From positions 1 to 31,625 of IMG/VR virus record IMGVR_UViG_3300042514_001094: 31,625 bases of DNA; one strand, 5' to 3'. The stretch is from a virus. Both the position numbers and the translations under genes were made by a program. Below are positions 7,714-13,900 of this stretch, in pieces. How positions within the stretch are numbered: the first letter of the stretch is position 1; every line of letters begins with the position of its first letter. Below the pieces are notes generated by a model. That model was not told where the DNA came from. It saw only the letters and a program-made list of their open reading frames with translations, and made no database searches.

Positions 7714-8332
7714 GGCGTTAATTTCTCGAATGCGTCTTCAATCAACTGCAGAGAGTCAAATTCGGACACAGCCTTGTTTCTCGACCATATTCGCTGGCGA
7801 TTGTGGGCGTAGTCCTCCGCATGGAGGATCTGCAAGCCTGCCGCGAACGGCAGGTCTTCCATGATCTCGCGGTAGCCCCAGCCGGTGATGGATGCGATCC
7901 GCCAGGCATAGCCTGCGAGCCAACCGGGGCTGTTCAGTTTCCCGGCGCTGAGGCTGAGTTTTCTTGCTCGCTTGAGCTGGCGAACCATTCCTCGATGCGC
8001 GAGTTCATGAGCGTCGCGAGCTCCTTGATCTCGTTAGATGTCGGGTCGTTTTTGTCCATCCAGCGGTCGACTGCTTCGATGAAGGTGTCGTGGTCATTGA
8101 TCACCTTGCGGATCTCGACGCGGGGTGCCTCGTGGATGTAGGCGAAGGCACTGGCGCGCCAGAGGATGTCCATCTCCGGTTGCAGCACCTTGTTGCGCTG
8201 CATCCAGCTCACCTCGGTGGCGGCGGTGGTGCGCAGCTCCCAGCGGCTCGCCTTGGAAGGCCCACTGGTCATGCCCTGCTCGCGCAGGACTTCGTCATCT
8301 TTTACTAGTTCAATTTTCGTGTCTTTTTTCAT
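7704..8332 (-). CDS. Tail assembly chaperone gpGT-like fusion made by -1 frameshift
   Basis: Joined reading of two overlapping frames: bases 8332 to 7937, then 7937 to 7704 after a one-base backward slip, giving 209 residues. The second frame encodes KLNSPGWLAGYAWRIASITG and onward to LIEDAFEKLTPCQ. It lies in the -1 frame relative to the first, as in lambda G/GT. The overlap contains G GGA AAC in the correct phase immediately before the first frame's TGA. In lambda-like phages the long form bridges the tape measure and tube protein during tail assembly. An independent ATG at 7988 exists in the second frame, but the slippery site and gene order favour frameshifting. Not tested experimentally. 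Confidence 0.82.
7934..8332 (-). CDS. Tail assembly chaperone gpG-like (short form)
   Basis: 132 residues (MKKDTKIELVKDDEVLREQG to SSEQENSASAPGN), made when ribosomes do not slip. Largely alpha-helical and charged; similar length to lambda gpG (140). It sits between the tail-tube region and the tape measure, the standard place for this chaperone. Leader TCTCTAACCCCACACATAT has no Shine-Dalgarno sequence. The assignment rests on position, length and the frameshift signal, not on recognisable sequence. Confidence 0.8.
   Translation of the reverse strand: MKKDTKIELVKDDEVLREQGMTSGPSKASRWELRTTAATEVSWMQRNKVLQPEMDILWRASAFAYIHEAPRVEIRKVINDHDTFIEAVDRWMDKNDPTSNEIKELATLMNSRIEEWFASSSEQENSASAPGN
7937..7943 (-). 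promoter_or_regulatory. Programmed -1 frameshift slippery heptamer
   Basis: On the coding strand the heptamer is G GGA AAC in the zero frame, followed directly by TGA. Five bases after the heptamer AGCCCC begins (7931-7926), which can pair with GGGGCT at 7879-7874; between them is a small hairpin, AGGC-TAT-GCCT (within 7901-7916). These could act as a stimulatory structure. Lambda uses the nearly identical G GGA AAG at the same place. Confidence 0.85.
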
Positions 8333-8351
8333 ATATGTGTGGGGTTAGAGA

Positions 8352-8747
8352 TCAGAGCAGCGCGGCGAACTTCTTCTTCGTCTCTTCCGAGGCGGTTTCG
8401 CGGATGGCGATGCGCCGGCCATTGCGCTCGATGACGACATCGCGCGGCGTGTTGCGGATCAGATCGATGAACTCGTCGCGGTTCTGAAGGACCGCGCGCA
8501 TGTAGTTGATCGGGTGCTCGGGATCGCTCTCGGCGAAAAACTCGGCACGCTTGGTGAACTTCTGGAAAACATCGAAGGCGCTCTCTCCGGTGTGCGGGTG
8601 TGAGGCCTTGAACCAGAAGACAGTGGTCTCGTTGCCGTCGCTGCGGACTTGTCGCGTGACGGGTGCTTCGTGCGGATCAAAACCAAGGGTGGCGAGCGTC
8701 GCAGCGAGCTTGAGGTTGCTGGTGTGGAATAGTTCTGTGTGGTCCAT
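8352..8747 (-). CDS. Hypothetical tail-region protein
   Basis: 131 residues from ATG 8747 (MDHTELFHTSNLKLAATLAT). A GTG upstream is formally open but would run through a terminator hairpin, so it is rejected. Content includes TTVFWFKASHPHTGESAFDV and an acidic helical segment. It lies between tail tube and tail chaperones. I do not recognise a family. The start follows a terminator T-run and TACACATT almost at once. Confidence 0.7.
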   Translation of the reverse strand: MDHTELFHTSNLKLAATLATLGFDPHEAPVTRQVRSDGNETTVFWFKASHPHTGESAFDVFQKFTKRAEFFAESDPEHPINYMRAVLQNRDEFIDLIRNTPRDVVIERNGRRIAIRETASEETKKKFAALL

Positions 8748-8754
8748 AATGTGT

Positions 8755-8784
8755 AAAAAATTGGCTCCCATTAGCCGGGGAGCC
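8755..8784 (-). terminator. Rho-independent terminator after the tail-tube gene
   Basis: Coding-strand stem GGCTCCC / GGGAGCC (7 bp, loop CGGCTAAT), then AATTTTTT. It lies 25 bp after the stop of the tail-tube gene and just before the ATG of the next gene. Confidence 0.85.
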
Positions 8785-8809
8785 GTCGGCGGGTAGAGGC
8801 GCGTGGCGC

Positions 8810-9181
8810 TTAGTCCTCCATCGTCGCGCTGTACTGAGTGGCGCTGACCGAGATGGTCTTGAACTCACCGGCGGCAGACTTCTCCTGCACCGAGTTGACG
8901 ATCACGGTGCCGTCTGCGAGGCCGTACTTGTCGATGTCGTTGGACAGTGTGAGCAGGTTGCCGACTTGCATCGTCGCGCTGCCGTTCAGCGTGCCTTCGA
9001 GGGTGATCTCGGCTTGCTTGCCGGTGATGGCGACTGCGACAACTTCACCTTCCGCGTCGCGAAGCTCGGACTTGTTGGCGGTGACATTGCGCGAAAACGA
9101 GCTGAGCAGGATGCCGGTCTCGTTGGTGATACCGAACTCCACGGAAGAGACGGATGAGGCTTTGTAGATGGTGGCGGGCAT
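8810..9181 (-). CDS. Putative major tail (tube) protein
   Basis: 123 residues from ATG 9181 (MPATIYKASSVSSVEFGITN). A GTG at 9202 is in frame, but the ATG gives the usual compact start and matches the MPA(T/I)IY start of the 4249 gene. Beta-rich with alternating hydrophobics (VVAVAITGKQAEITLEGTLN, TVIVNSVQEK). Its size, position after the tail-terminator-like gene and private terminator fit an abundant tube subunit. The family is not recognised outright, so the role is inferred from gene order and fold-like composition. Confidence 0.68.
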   Translation of the reverse strand: MPATIYKASSVSSVEFGITNETGILLSSFSRNVTANKSELRDAEGEVVAVAITGKQAEITLEGTLNGSATMQVGNLLTLSNDIDKYGLADGTVIVNSVQEKSAAGEFKTISVSATQYSATMED

Positions 9182-9216
9182 AGGATTGTGGGGGTCTCCC
9201 ACTGCCCGCGTGTCAA

Positions 9217-9231
9217 ATCGCGTTGCGCGAT
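9217..9231 (-). other. Short perfect hairpin over a stop codon
   Basis: ATCGCG-CAA-CGCGAT on the coding strand begins inside the TAA stop of the tail-terminator-like gene and runs straight into TTTGACAC. There is no T-run, so it is not a normal intrinsic terminator; it may stabilise RNA ends or act with the motif. Confidence 0.5.
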
Positions 9232-9632
9232 TATCCCTCGACCATGCCTAGTGTGAGGTTCACTTGCGACATCCAGCGGTCGTTGCTCTGCGACTCGTTC
9301 CATGTATTGATGGATGCACCGGCGCAGGTGATCCCTACCGGGAAAAAGTCGGCCATGGTCTCGGCGTCGTTGAGGGTGCTGCGTAGGCTCGCCACAAGAT
9401 TGCGGTGATCGGTGAGCGCATCGGCCATGACGGAGGGCGTGCTGACGATCAGTCGCACGGTGGCGATGTAGAGCGTGGGCGCAGGTGCGTTGATGTCCTC
9501 GCAGGCGACCATGATGAGCGGCGCATCGTTGGGGATTTCTTCGTCACTCTGGCCGCAATGAATGGCGATGCCTTCGAAGGCCTCGAGGTCGGCGAGCCAG
9601 TCGCGCACGGATTGCTCAATCAAAAGGTTCAT
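9231..9632 (-). CDS. Putative tail terminator / tail completion protein (gpU-like by position)
   Basis: 133 residues: MNLLIEQSVRDWLADLEAFE, then APAPTLYIATVRLIVSTPS and a late WNESQSNDRWMSQVNLTLG. A mixed alpha/beta protein of this length, placed after the head-completion-like gene and before the tube gene, fits a tail-terminator protein such as lambda gpU (131 residues). Sequence similarity to gpU is not obvious. It overlaps the upstream gene by 4 bp. Confidence 0.62.
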   Translation of the reverse strand: MNLLIEQSVRDWLADLEAFEGIAIHCGQSDEEIPNDAPLIMVACEDINAPAPTLYIATVRLIVSTPSVMADALTDHRNLVASLRSTLNDAETMADFFPVGITCAGASINTWNESQSNDRWMSQVNLTLGMVEG

Positions 9633-9958
9633 AGGTTGGAAATTGAGCCAGGGTGAATCGTCACGACATGCTCGCCCGGCGTGCTGATGGCATCGCGGAC
9701 CTCGGTGATGGTGTACTTGCGACCACCAAAGGTGAGTTGCTCGCCGCGTGTGGGTGAGTTGGTGAGAGTGGAACCGAGAAAACGCACGGTGTACTCACCG
9801 CCCTGAGCATTGCCTCCAAGCTCGAGCGAGAGCGAAAGCCGCACGGTGGAAATCACCACCTTGATGTCGGCATTTCGGAAACGAACCGTGACGCCGTGTG
9901 CCTCGTTTTGAACTGCCGCCGATTTGAGGCGGAAGGCGTTGATCGCGGCGGGGGTCAT
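9629..9958 (-). CDS. Putative head-tail joining protein (gpFII-like by position)
   Basis: 109 residues, starting MTPAAINAFRLKSAAVQNEA. The body is beta-rich (EYTVRFLGSTLTNSPTRGEQ, FGGRKYTITEVRDA). It is the first gene after the capsid and its terminator, where lambda has the head-completion protein FII (117 residues). A TTTTGACAT element lies 15 bases upstream of the ATG. Functional call is from position, size and beta content. Confidence 0.6.
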   Translation of the reverse strand: MTPAAINAFRLKSAAVQNEAHGVTVRFRNADIKVVISTVRLSLSLELGGNAQGGEYTVRFLGSTLTNSPTRGEQLTFGGRKYTITEVRDAISTPGEHVVTIHPGSISNL

Positions 9959-9978
9959 TCTGAATGCGCGTGCATGTC

Positions 9979-10019
9979 AAAAGAAGAACTCCCCACCGAC
10001 GCTTGGCCGATGGGGAGTT
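9979..10019 (-). terminator. Rho-independent terminator after the capsid gene
   Basis: Coding-strand stem AACTCCCCA / TGGGGAGTT (9 bp) closed over a 15-base interior, then CTTCTTTT. It lies 27 bp after the capsid stop codon. Confidence 0.9.
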
Positions 10020-10045
10020 GAACGCTACCGATGAGAATCCGAACC

Positions 10046-10903
10046 TTATGCGGACTTGATGATCGCCATGGTGCCGTCGGTGAGGCCTTTGGCTGCGCCG
10101 AACATGAGCTCGAGCGAAGCATTGACCTGACGGTTGGCGGTCGAGCCCCACACGTTGTATTGCACCGAGAGACCGAGTTGGTCGAGGGTGACAACATCGC
10201 TGACGGCGAACTGAGCGCGCACTGCGTCGTCGATCGCGGGAGCGGCAGCGGCCATCACAAGGGCTTCTGGCGAGCAGCCGAAACCGATCATGTTGGTTTC
10301 ACCACCGAACGAGCTGGCGTAGTGGACACCGTTGTCGAAGCCGTAAGCACCGGCTCCGAGGTTGATGGCGGTCGTGCTGGTCGGGATCAACTGCGAGTAG
10401 ATCGTGGGTGACACGACGAGGCCTTTGCGGGCGCTCTTGCTGATCGCAGCCCATACCTTTGGCAGATCGCCAGAGGTGGCGGTGATGCCGGTGGCAGCCT
10501 TCGTCACAGCGGCTGCGCCGAAGTTGGCAACAGTAACCGGTGTGGTGGCGAGCGCCCAGATCTTGTCGGCGAGTGCGTCGAGCGAGATTTGGATCAAGCG
10601 CTCAAGGCGGTGGCCGTTTGCCAACTCAGCCGCAGTGATTGCGAACGGTTGGAAGATGTGGTCGAGGGTGACGGTGCCTTTGCCCACGGTGGCGCTGCCG
10701 CCGGGCTCAAAGTTGGTCGGGTTGACAACAGTCGCGCCGGTCGCGGAAACGATCGGGACTTGGATGGTGTCCTTGGCCTTCTTGGCATCCGACGAGAAGT
10801 CGGTGGCGAAAAGGTTAAGGGCGGCGAGACGGTTGCTGAGAACCGTCTGTGCTTGTTGCGCGATGGAATCGGCAACGAGGGAGGAGTCGAATGTGTTAGG
10901 CAT
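10046..10903 (-). CDS. Major capsid protein (HK97-like)
   Basis: 285 residues, starting MPNTFDSSLVADSIAQQAQT. Features expected of HK97-fold capsids: an N-terminal helix, a proline/glycine-rich segment (TNFEPGGSATVGKGTVTLDH), a spine-helix-like stretch (LERLIQISLDALADKIWALA) and a C-terminal beta-rich half ending NVWGSTANRQVNASLELMFG. It directly follows the protease/scaffold gene and is itself followed by a strong terminator, as for the most abundant virion protein. The leader (ACCAACCCCAAACACACCCC then CGCA) is A/C-rich without Shine-Dalgarno. It assembles the procapsid with the scaffold and is then matured. Confidence 0.88.
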   Translation of the reverse strand: MPNTFDSSLVADSIAQQAQTVLSNRLAALNLFATDFSSDAKKAKDTIQVPIVSATGATVVNPTNFEPGGSATVGKGTVTLDHIFQPFAITAAELANGHRLERLIQISLDALADKIWALATTPVTVANFGAAAVTKAATGITATSGDLPKVWAAISKSARKGLVVSPTIYSQLIPTSTTAINLGAGAYGFDNGVHYASSFGGETNMIGFGCSPEALVMAAAAPAIDDAVRAQFAVSDVVTLDQLGLSVQYNVWGSTANRQVNASLELMFGAAKGLTDGTMAIIKSA

Positions 10904-10945
10904 TGCGGGGGTGTGTTTGGGGTTGGTTTCGTGGTTCTCTCCGGC

Positions 10946-11449
10946 TCACGCCTTCGAAAGGGATGCGCGGTGTTTCCAGATCGCGGCCTTGTGCGACTCG
11001 AAGAGCGCGGATGCGGCTTTGCGGTCGCCTGCCTCAACGGCGGCGAGGTACTCGGCGACTGGGTCGCTCACTTCTGGCGCGGAATTTTCGATCACCGGCA
11101 CGACGCGTGCGGCGGCGAGGCCAAGCGAACGCTCGAGGCTCGCGAGTGCGCTGCGCTCGGCGTCGAGCTCGGCTTTGACTGCGGTGAGTTCGCTCTCGGC
11201 TTTTTCAGCGCGGGCGAGCACGGCGTTGTACTTGGCGAAGATCGCGTCGGCGTGTGGCACGGATGCGACCGGCGCGGCAGGTGCAGGTGCTTCTTCTTCT
11301 TGAACTTCTTCTTCGGTAGCTTCGCTTTCGATGACCGCGTCTTCCGTGATGGCGACGGGTGTTTCTTCGGAAGCGGCAGGCTCGACGATGGTCTCATCGG
11401 CAGGGGCGATGATGACTTCCTCTTCGGAGGGTTTGACTTCTTGGTCCAT
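10946..11449 (-). CDS. Candidate nested scaffold protein (internal start in protease gene)
   Basis: In-frame internal ATG at protease codon 207 would give 167 residues: an acidic Glu-rich segment (MDQEVKPSEEEVIIAPADE and on) followed by a coiled coil (YNAVLARAEKAESELTAVKA). This is the expected composition of a scaffold, and lambda makes Nu3 in the same nested way inside gene C. Upstream of the ATG lies TTTGACAG, the element also found before several other structural genes, at a similar distance. No Shine-Dalgarno sequence is seen. An uncleaved fusion or proteolytic release would be alternatives. Confidence 0.5.
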   Translation of the reverse strand: MDQEVKPSEEEVIIAPADETIVEPAASEETPVAITEDAVIESEATEEEVQEEEAPAPAAPVASVPHADAIFAKYNAVLARAEKAESELTAVKAELDAERSALASLERSLGLAAARVVPVIENSAPEVSDPVAEYLAAVEAGDRKAASALFESHKAAIWKHRASLSKA

Positions 11450-12067
11450 ATCCACGGACCGCGCTGTCAAATCGGATGGTGCGTTTCGGAACTTTCCAAG
11501 GCGTGAGAACTTGTTGGCATTGGCAGCGATCGCGAGTGAGTCGGTGACTTCATCGACGAAGCCAGCGGCCTGCGCTTCTTCGGCGGAGAACCATGTCTCG
11601 GCATCCATCCACGCGGCGATCTGCTCTGGCTCTTGACCGCTCTTCGATGCGTAGGCGGCGATCATGCCTTCGCGGATTTTCTCGAGGAGCGCGGCTTGAT
11701 CGCGCATCTCGTCGGCATCGCCCATCGCGACGCCCCACGGGTTGTGGATCATGTAGAATCCATTCGCCGCCATCTTGACCGGAGCGCCGGCGAGGCTGAT
11801 GACGGTGGCCATCGAGGCAGCTAGGCCTTCGATCTGGACGGTGACGCCGCCGGGGTGACGCTTCAGCGCGTTGAAGATCGCGTTGCCATCGAAGACTTCG
11901 CCGCCGGGGCTGTGGATCTTGAGGACGATCTCGTGATCGGCAGGGACGCGCTTGAGGTCGCCGATGAACTGCTTGGCGCTGACGCCGTAATAACCGATCT
12001 CATCAAAGATGGAGATTTCGGTTTGGCGAACTTCAGCGCGGGCAGATAGGGCATACCAGGTCTTCAC
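10946..12067 (-). CDS. ClpP-like head maturation protease with C-terminal scaffold
   Basis: 373 residues from GTG 12067 (MKTWYALSARAEVRQTE). Residues 20-180 form a ClpP/crotonase-type serine protease: IHSPGGEVFDGNAIF, nucleophile Ser85 in GLAASMATV, His108 in YMIHNP, acidic residue about 172 in FVDEVTD. Residues about 207-373 are acidic then coiled coil, as in scaffolds. It probably trims itself, the scaffold and perhaps the capsid N-terminus during procapsid maturation. It lies between portal and capsid as in lambda (gene C). TTTTGACAC stands 12 bases upstream of the GTG, and no ATG is better placed. Confidence 0.93.
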   Translation of the reverse strand: MKTWYALSARAEVRQTEISIFDEIGYYGVSAKQFIGDLKRVPADHEIVLKIHSPGGEVFDGNAIFNALKRHPGGVTVQIEGLAASMATVISLAGAPVKMAANGFYMIHNPWGVAMGDADEMRDQAALLEKIREGMIAAYASKSGQEPEQIAAWMDAETWFSAEEAQAAGFVDEVTDSLAIAANANKFSRLGKFRNAPSDLTARSVDMDQEVKPSEEEVIIAPADETIVEPAASEETPVAITEDAVIESEATEEEVQEEEAPAPAAPVASVPHADAIFAKYNAVLARAEKAESELTAVKAELDAERSALASLERSLGLAAARVVPVIENSAPEVSDPVAEYLAAVEAGDRKAASALFESHKAAIWKHRASLSKA

Positions 12068-12090
12068 GCCGCAGCGGGCGTGTCAAAATT

Positions 12091-13512
12091 TCAGACGGTG
12101 CCTTGGCTTGGGAAAACCTCGCCAACCTCGAGGCCGAGTTGATCGCACTTCGCTTTTCGGCGAAGGTAGGTTTGCAGGATGTCGTCCTCCTCGGCTTCGG
12201 CATCGAGGCCGTGGAGGTTGCAGTAGCGCTCCCACGACATGTAGCCCTTATCCATCAAGTCGCTGTACAGGCGGCCATCGCGTCCGTTGTCGACCGTGAT
12301 CTTCTTCGGCGGGATGAACTCACACCTCCACCAATCGTCGCCGGGGTATGGTAGGCGACCGGCTTGGATCTCTTGATAGATCCAGAACTTCCAGAATGGT
12401 CGGCAGAATTGGTCGACCAGCATTTGTTGCAGGCGCTCGAGGAAATTCTGCGCGACTTCGAGCAATCCACGGAACTCGGTGCCGCTCGCGCCGACGAAGA
12501 TCATCAGTGCCTCGGGTGGCAGGCCGATGCCGCGCGCGACTTCGGAAATCACATAGCGCACGAATGGCTCGAACGATTGCCCTGGATGTTCGTTTTTGAA
12601 ACTCTGGATCGACTCGCCGGGCTTGAGCTTGGGGATCAGCGTGCCGTTGTAGAGGCGCTCGGTGCTGAGGTCTTCGCCTTCGCTGGTGGTGATCTTTGCT
12701 CCGAGGCCGATCTTGGCCGCTTCGTTACTGGTGATCGAAAAGCCGATTTGCGCGCCTGCTTTGAATGCGCCTTTGGTGTAGGAGAGAATTTCCGAAAGGT
12801 CTTGCAGGTTGATCGCGGCGTTGTGCAGCCATGATGCGCCGCGTGGGTAGCCTGCCCGGCGGATGTGCCGGAAGTGGAGCATGTCCTGCGCTGGGACATC
12901 GGTGTACTTGCCATTCGCGCGGTCGGTGATGACGCGGTATGATATGGGCGCGCCGAACTGGTCGAGTAGCACGCCATCGAACGAGCGGTCGGATGAATCG
13001 GCGGTTGAACCGACTGCCTCGCCACCAATGAAGCGGACGCGTGCGCCGCCGGTCTGGGTGGTGAGGAACTGCGCGAAGAAGTCACCATCGCAGGCGACTT
13101 GCCGAAGGATGAGAGATTGGGCGCCGTAGAAGTTGACCTGTGACGATGCGTCGAATGCCCACGCCTCGGCGCAGGCGCGATCCTCGAAAGCGCGCTCGGC
13201 CAAGCGGTTCCATTCGGCATTCGCGGTGCGGGCCTTCGGGACGATGCCGGTGCCGACGGCACGCTGGGCAAGGTGCTCGATGAGGTAGGCTGCGACGCCG
13301 ACATTGTTGTAAAGCCAGCGGGCTTTTTTCAGTAGCTCGAGGCGAGTCTGCGCGGGAAGTTCGCGGCGGGGTTCGACGGTGTTGAGAATGACGAGGCCTC
13401 GATTGATGGAATGCTCGGCAGCTTCAAAGGCGGCGGCTTTCGGTGCGCTCTTCCGTGGTCGACCGGCTCCGGGGCGCTTGCCACCGCGATTTGATTTTTT
13501 GATTTCGCTCAC
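12091..13512 (-). CDS. Portal protein (lambda gpB family)
   Basis: 473 residues from GTG 13512 (VSEIKKSNRGGKRPGAGRPR). A longer frame exists upstream but would overlap the preceding gene. A basic N-terminus is followed by the portal core: ARWLYNNVGVAAYLIEHLAQ, FYGAQSLILRQVACDGDFFA, RHIRRAGYPRGASWLHNAAI, a GLPPEALMIF motif and the C-terminal FLERLQQMLVDQFCRPFWKF. This pattern and the order terminase-portal-protease identify the lambda-type portal, the dodecameric ring through which DNA enters. TTTTGACAC lies 13 bases upstream of the start, directly after the previous stop. Confidence 0.94.
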   Translation of the reverse strand: MSEIKKSNRGGKRPGAGRPRKSAPKAAAFEAAEHSINRGLVILNTVEPRRELPAQTRLELLKKARWLYNNVGVAAYLIEHLAQRAVGTGIVPKARTANAEWNRLAERAFEDRACAEAWAFDASSQVNFYGAQSLILRQVACDGDFFAQFLTTQTGGARVRFIGGEAVGSTADSSDRSFDGVLLDQFGAPISYRVITDRANGKYTDVPAQDMLHFRHIRRAGYPRGASWLHNAAINLQDLSEILSYTKGAFKAGAQIGFSITSNEAAKIGLGAKITTSEGEDLSTERLYNGTLIPKLKPGESIQSFKNEHPGQSFEPFVRYVISEVARGIGLPPEALMIFVGASGTEFRGLLEVAQNFLERLQQMLVDQFCRPFWKFWIYQEIQAGRLPYPGDDWWRCEFIPPKKITVDNGRDGRLYSDLMDKGYMSWERYCNLHGLDAEAEEDDILQTYLRRKAKCDQLGLEVGEVFPSQGTV

Positions 13513-13534
13513 AGTTGATTTCTGGGTGTCAAAA

Positions 13535-13810
13535 TCAAAGCGGCGATGAGTAGCGCGAGCGGTCGACGATCGCGGCAAGCTGACGCTCACGACCTCCGTC
13601 GGTGAGCAGTTCTTCGATCGCTTGGAGTAGCAGCCACTTCGGGAAACTCACCTGCCCCGACGAGCTTGATCCCTCGGTGCCGATGCTGGTGATGACGACT
13701 TCCTCGGTGGCGCTTGAAAAGACGGTATCGGCCAAGGCCTCGAGCTCTTCGTTGGTCTTGGTCCGGCGGAGGTAGGACTTCACGCCGCTGATTTTCATGG
13801 ATTCGCTCAC
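13535..13810 (-). CDS. Small head protein at the lambda gpW position
   Basis: 91 residues from GTG 13810, or 87 from ATG 13798 (MKISGVKSYLRRTKTNEELE). The GTG is preferred because TTTTGACAC stands 12 bases upstream, the same spacing as before the protease gene. It contains ELEALADTVFSS and a Gly/Ser-rich EGSSSSGQVSFPKWLLLQAI. It lies between terminase and portal, where lambda encodes the head-tail joining protein W (68 residues). I see no convincing sequence match to gpW; the call is positional. Confidence 0.6.
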   Translation of the reverse strand: MSESMKISGVKSYLRRTKTNEELEALADTVFSSATEEVVITSIGTEGSSSSGQVSFPKWLLLQAIEELLTDGGRERQLAAIVDRSRYSSPL

Positions 13811-13822
13811 GCCGTCGGGCGG

Positions 13823-13832
13823 GTGTCAAAAT
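13823..13832 (-). promoter_or_regulatory. Recurrent ATTTTGACAC element before structural genes
   Basis: Coding-strand ATTTTGACAC. Close matches occur at 2109-2117, 9210-9218, 9974-9982, 11464-11473 (inside the protease gene), 12080-12090 and 13526-13536. Each is just upstream of a start or candidate start, usually 12-15 bases away. TTGACA equals a sigma70 -35 box but no -10 box is found at the right spacing, so a simple promoter is doubtful. Role unknown. Confidence 0.5.
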
Positions 13833-13837
13833 GGCGT

Positions 13838-13879
13838 AAAAAAACCCACCGGCGTTTCCGCGTGGTGGGTGGTGGGTTT
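13838..13879 (-). terminator. Rho-independent terminator after the large terminase gene
   Basis: Coding-strand stem AAACCCACC / GGTGGGTTT (9 bp, or an inner ACCCACC / GGTGGGT alternative), then TTTT. It lies 21 bp after the TerL stop codon. Confidence 0.87.
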
Positions 13880-13900
13880 CCGAAATGCTATGCAGTCCGA

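Noticed and set aside
7704-7988. Independent 94-codon gene starting at ATG 7988
   Set aside because: Frame relation, slippery heptamer and gene order fit the downstream part of a gpGT fusion better than a separate gene.
10589-11506. Long plus-strand frame (305 codons) opposite capsid and protease
   Set aside because: It overlaps two firmly identified genes on the other strand and its sequence (many Gly, Arg, Val, Asp in low-complexity runs) is typical of antisense frames in GC-rich DNA.
13823-13832. Ordinary sigma70 promoter based on TTGACA
   Set aside because: No TATAAT-like sequence 16-18 bases downstream at any of the copies, and such a promoter would start transcripts inside the coding region.
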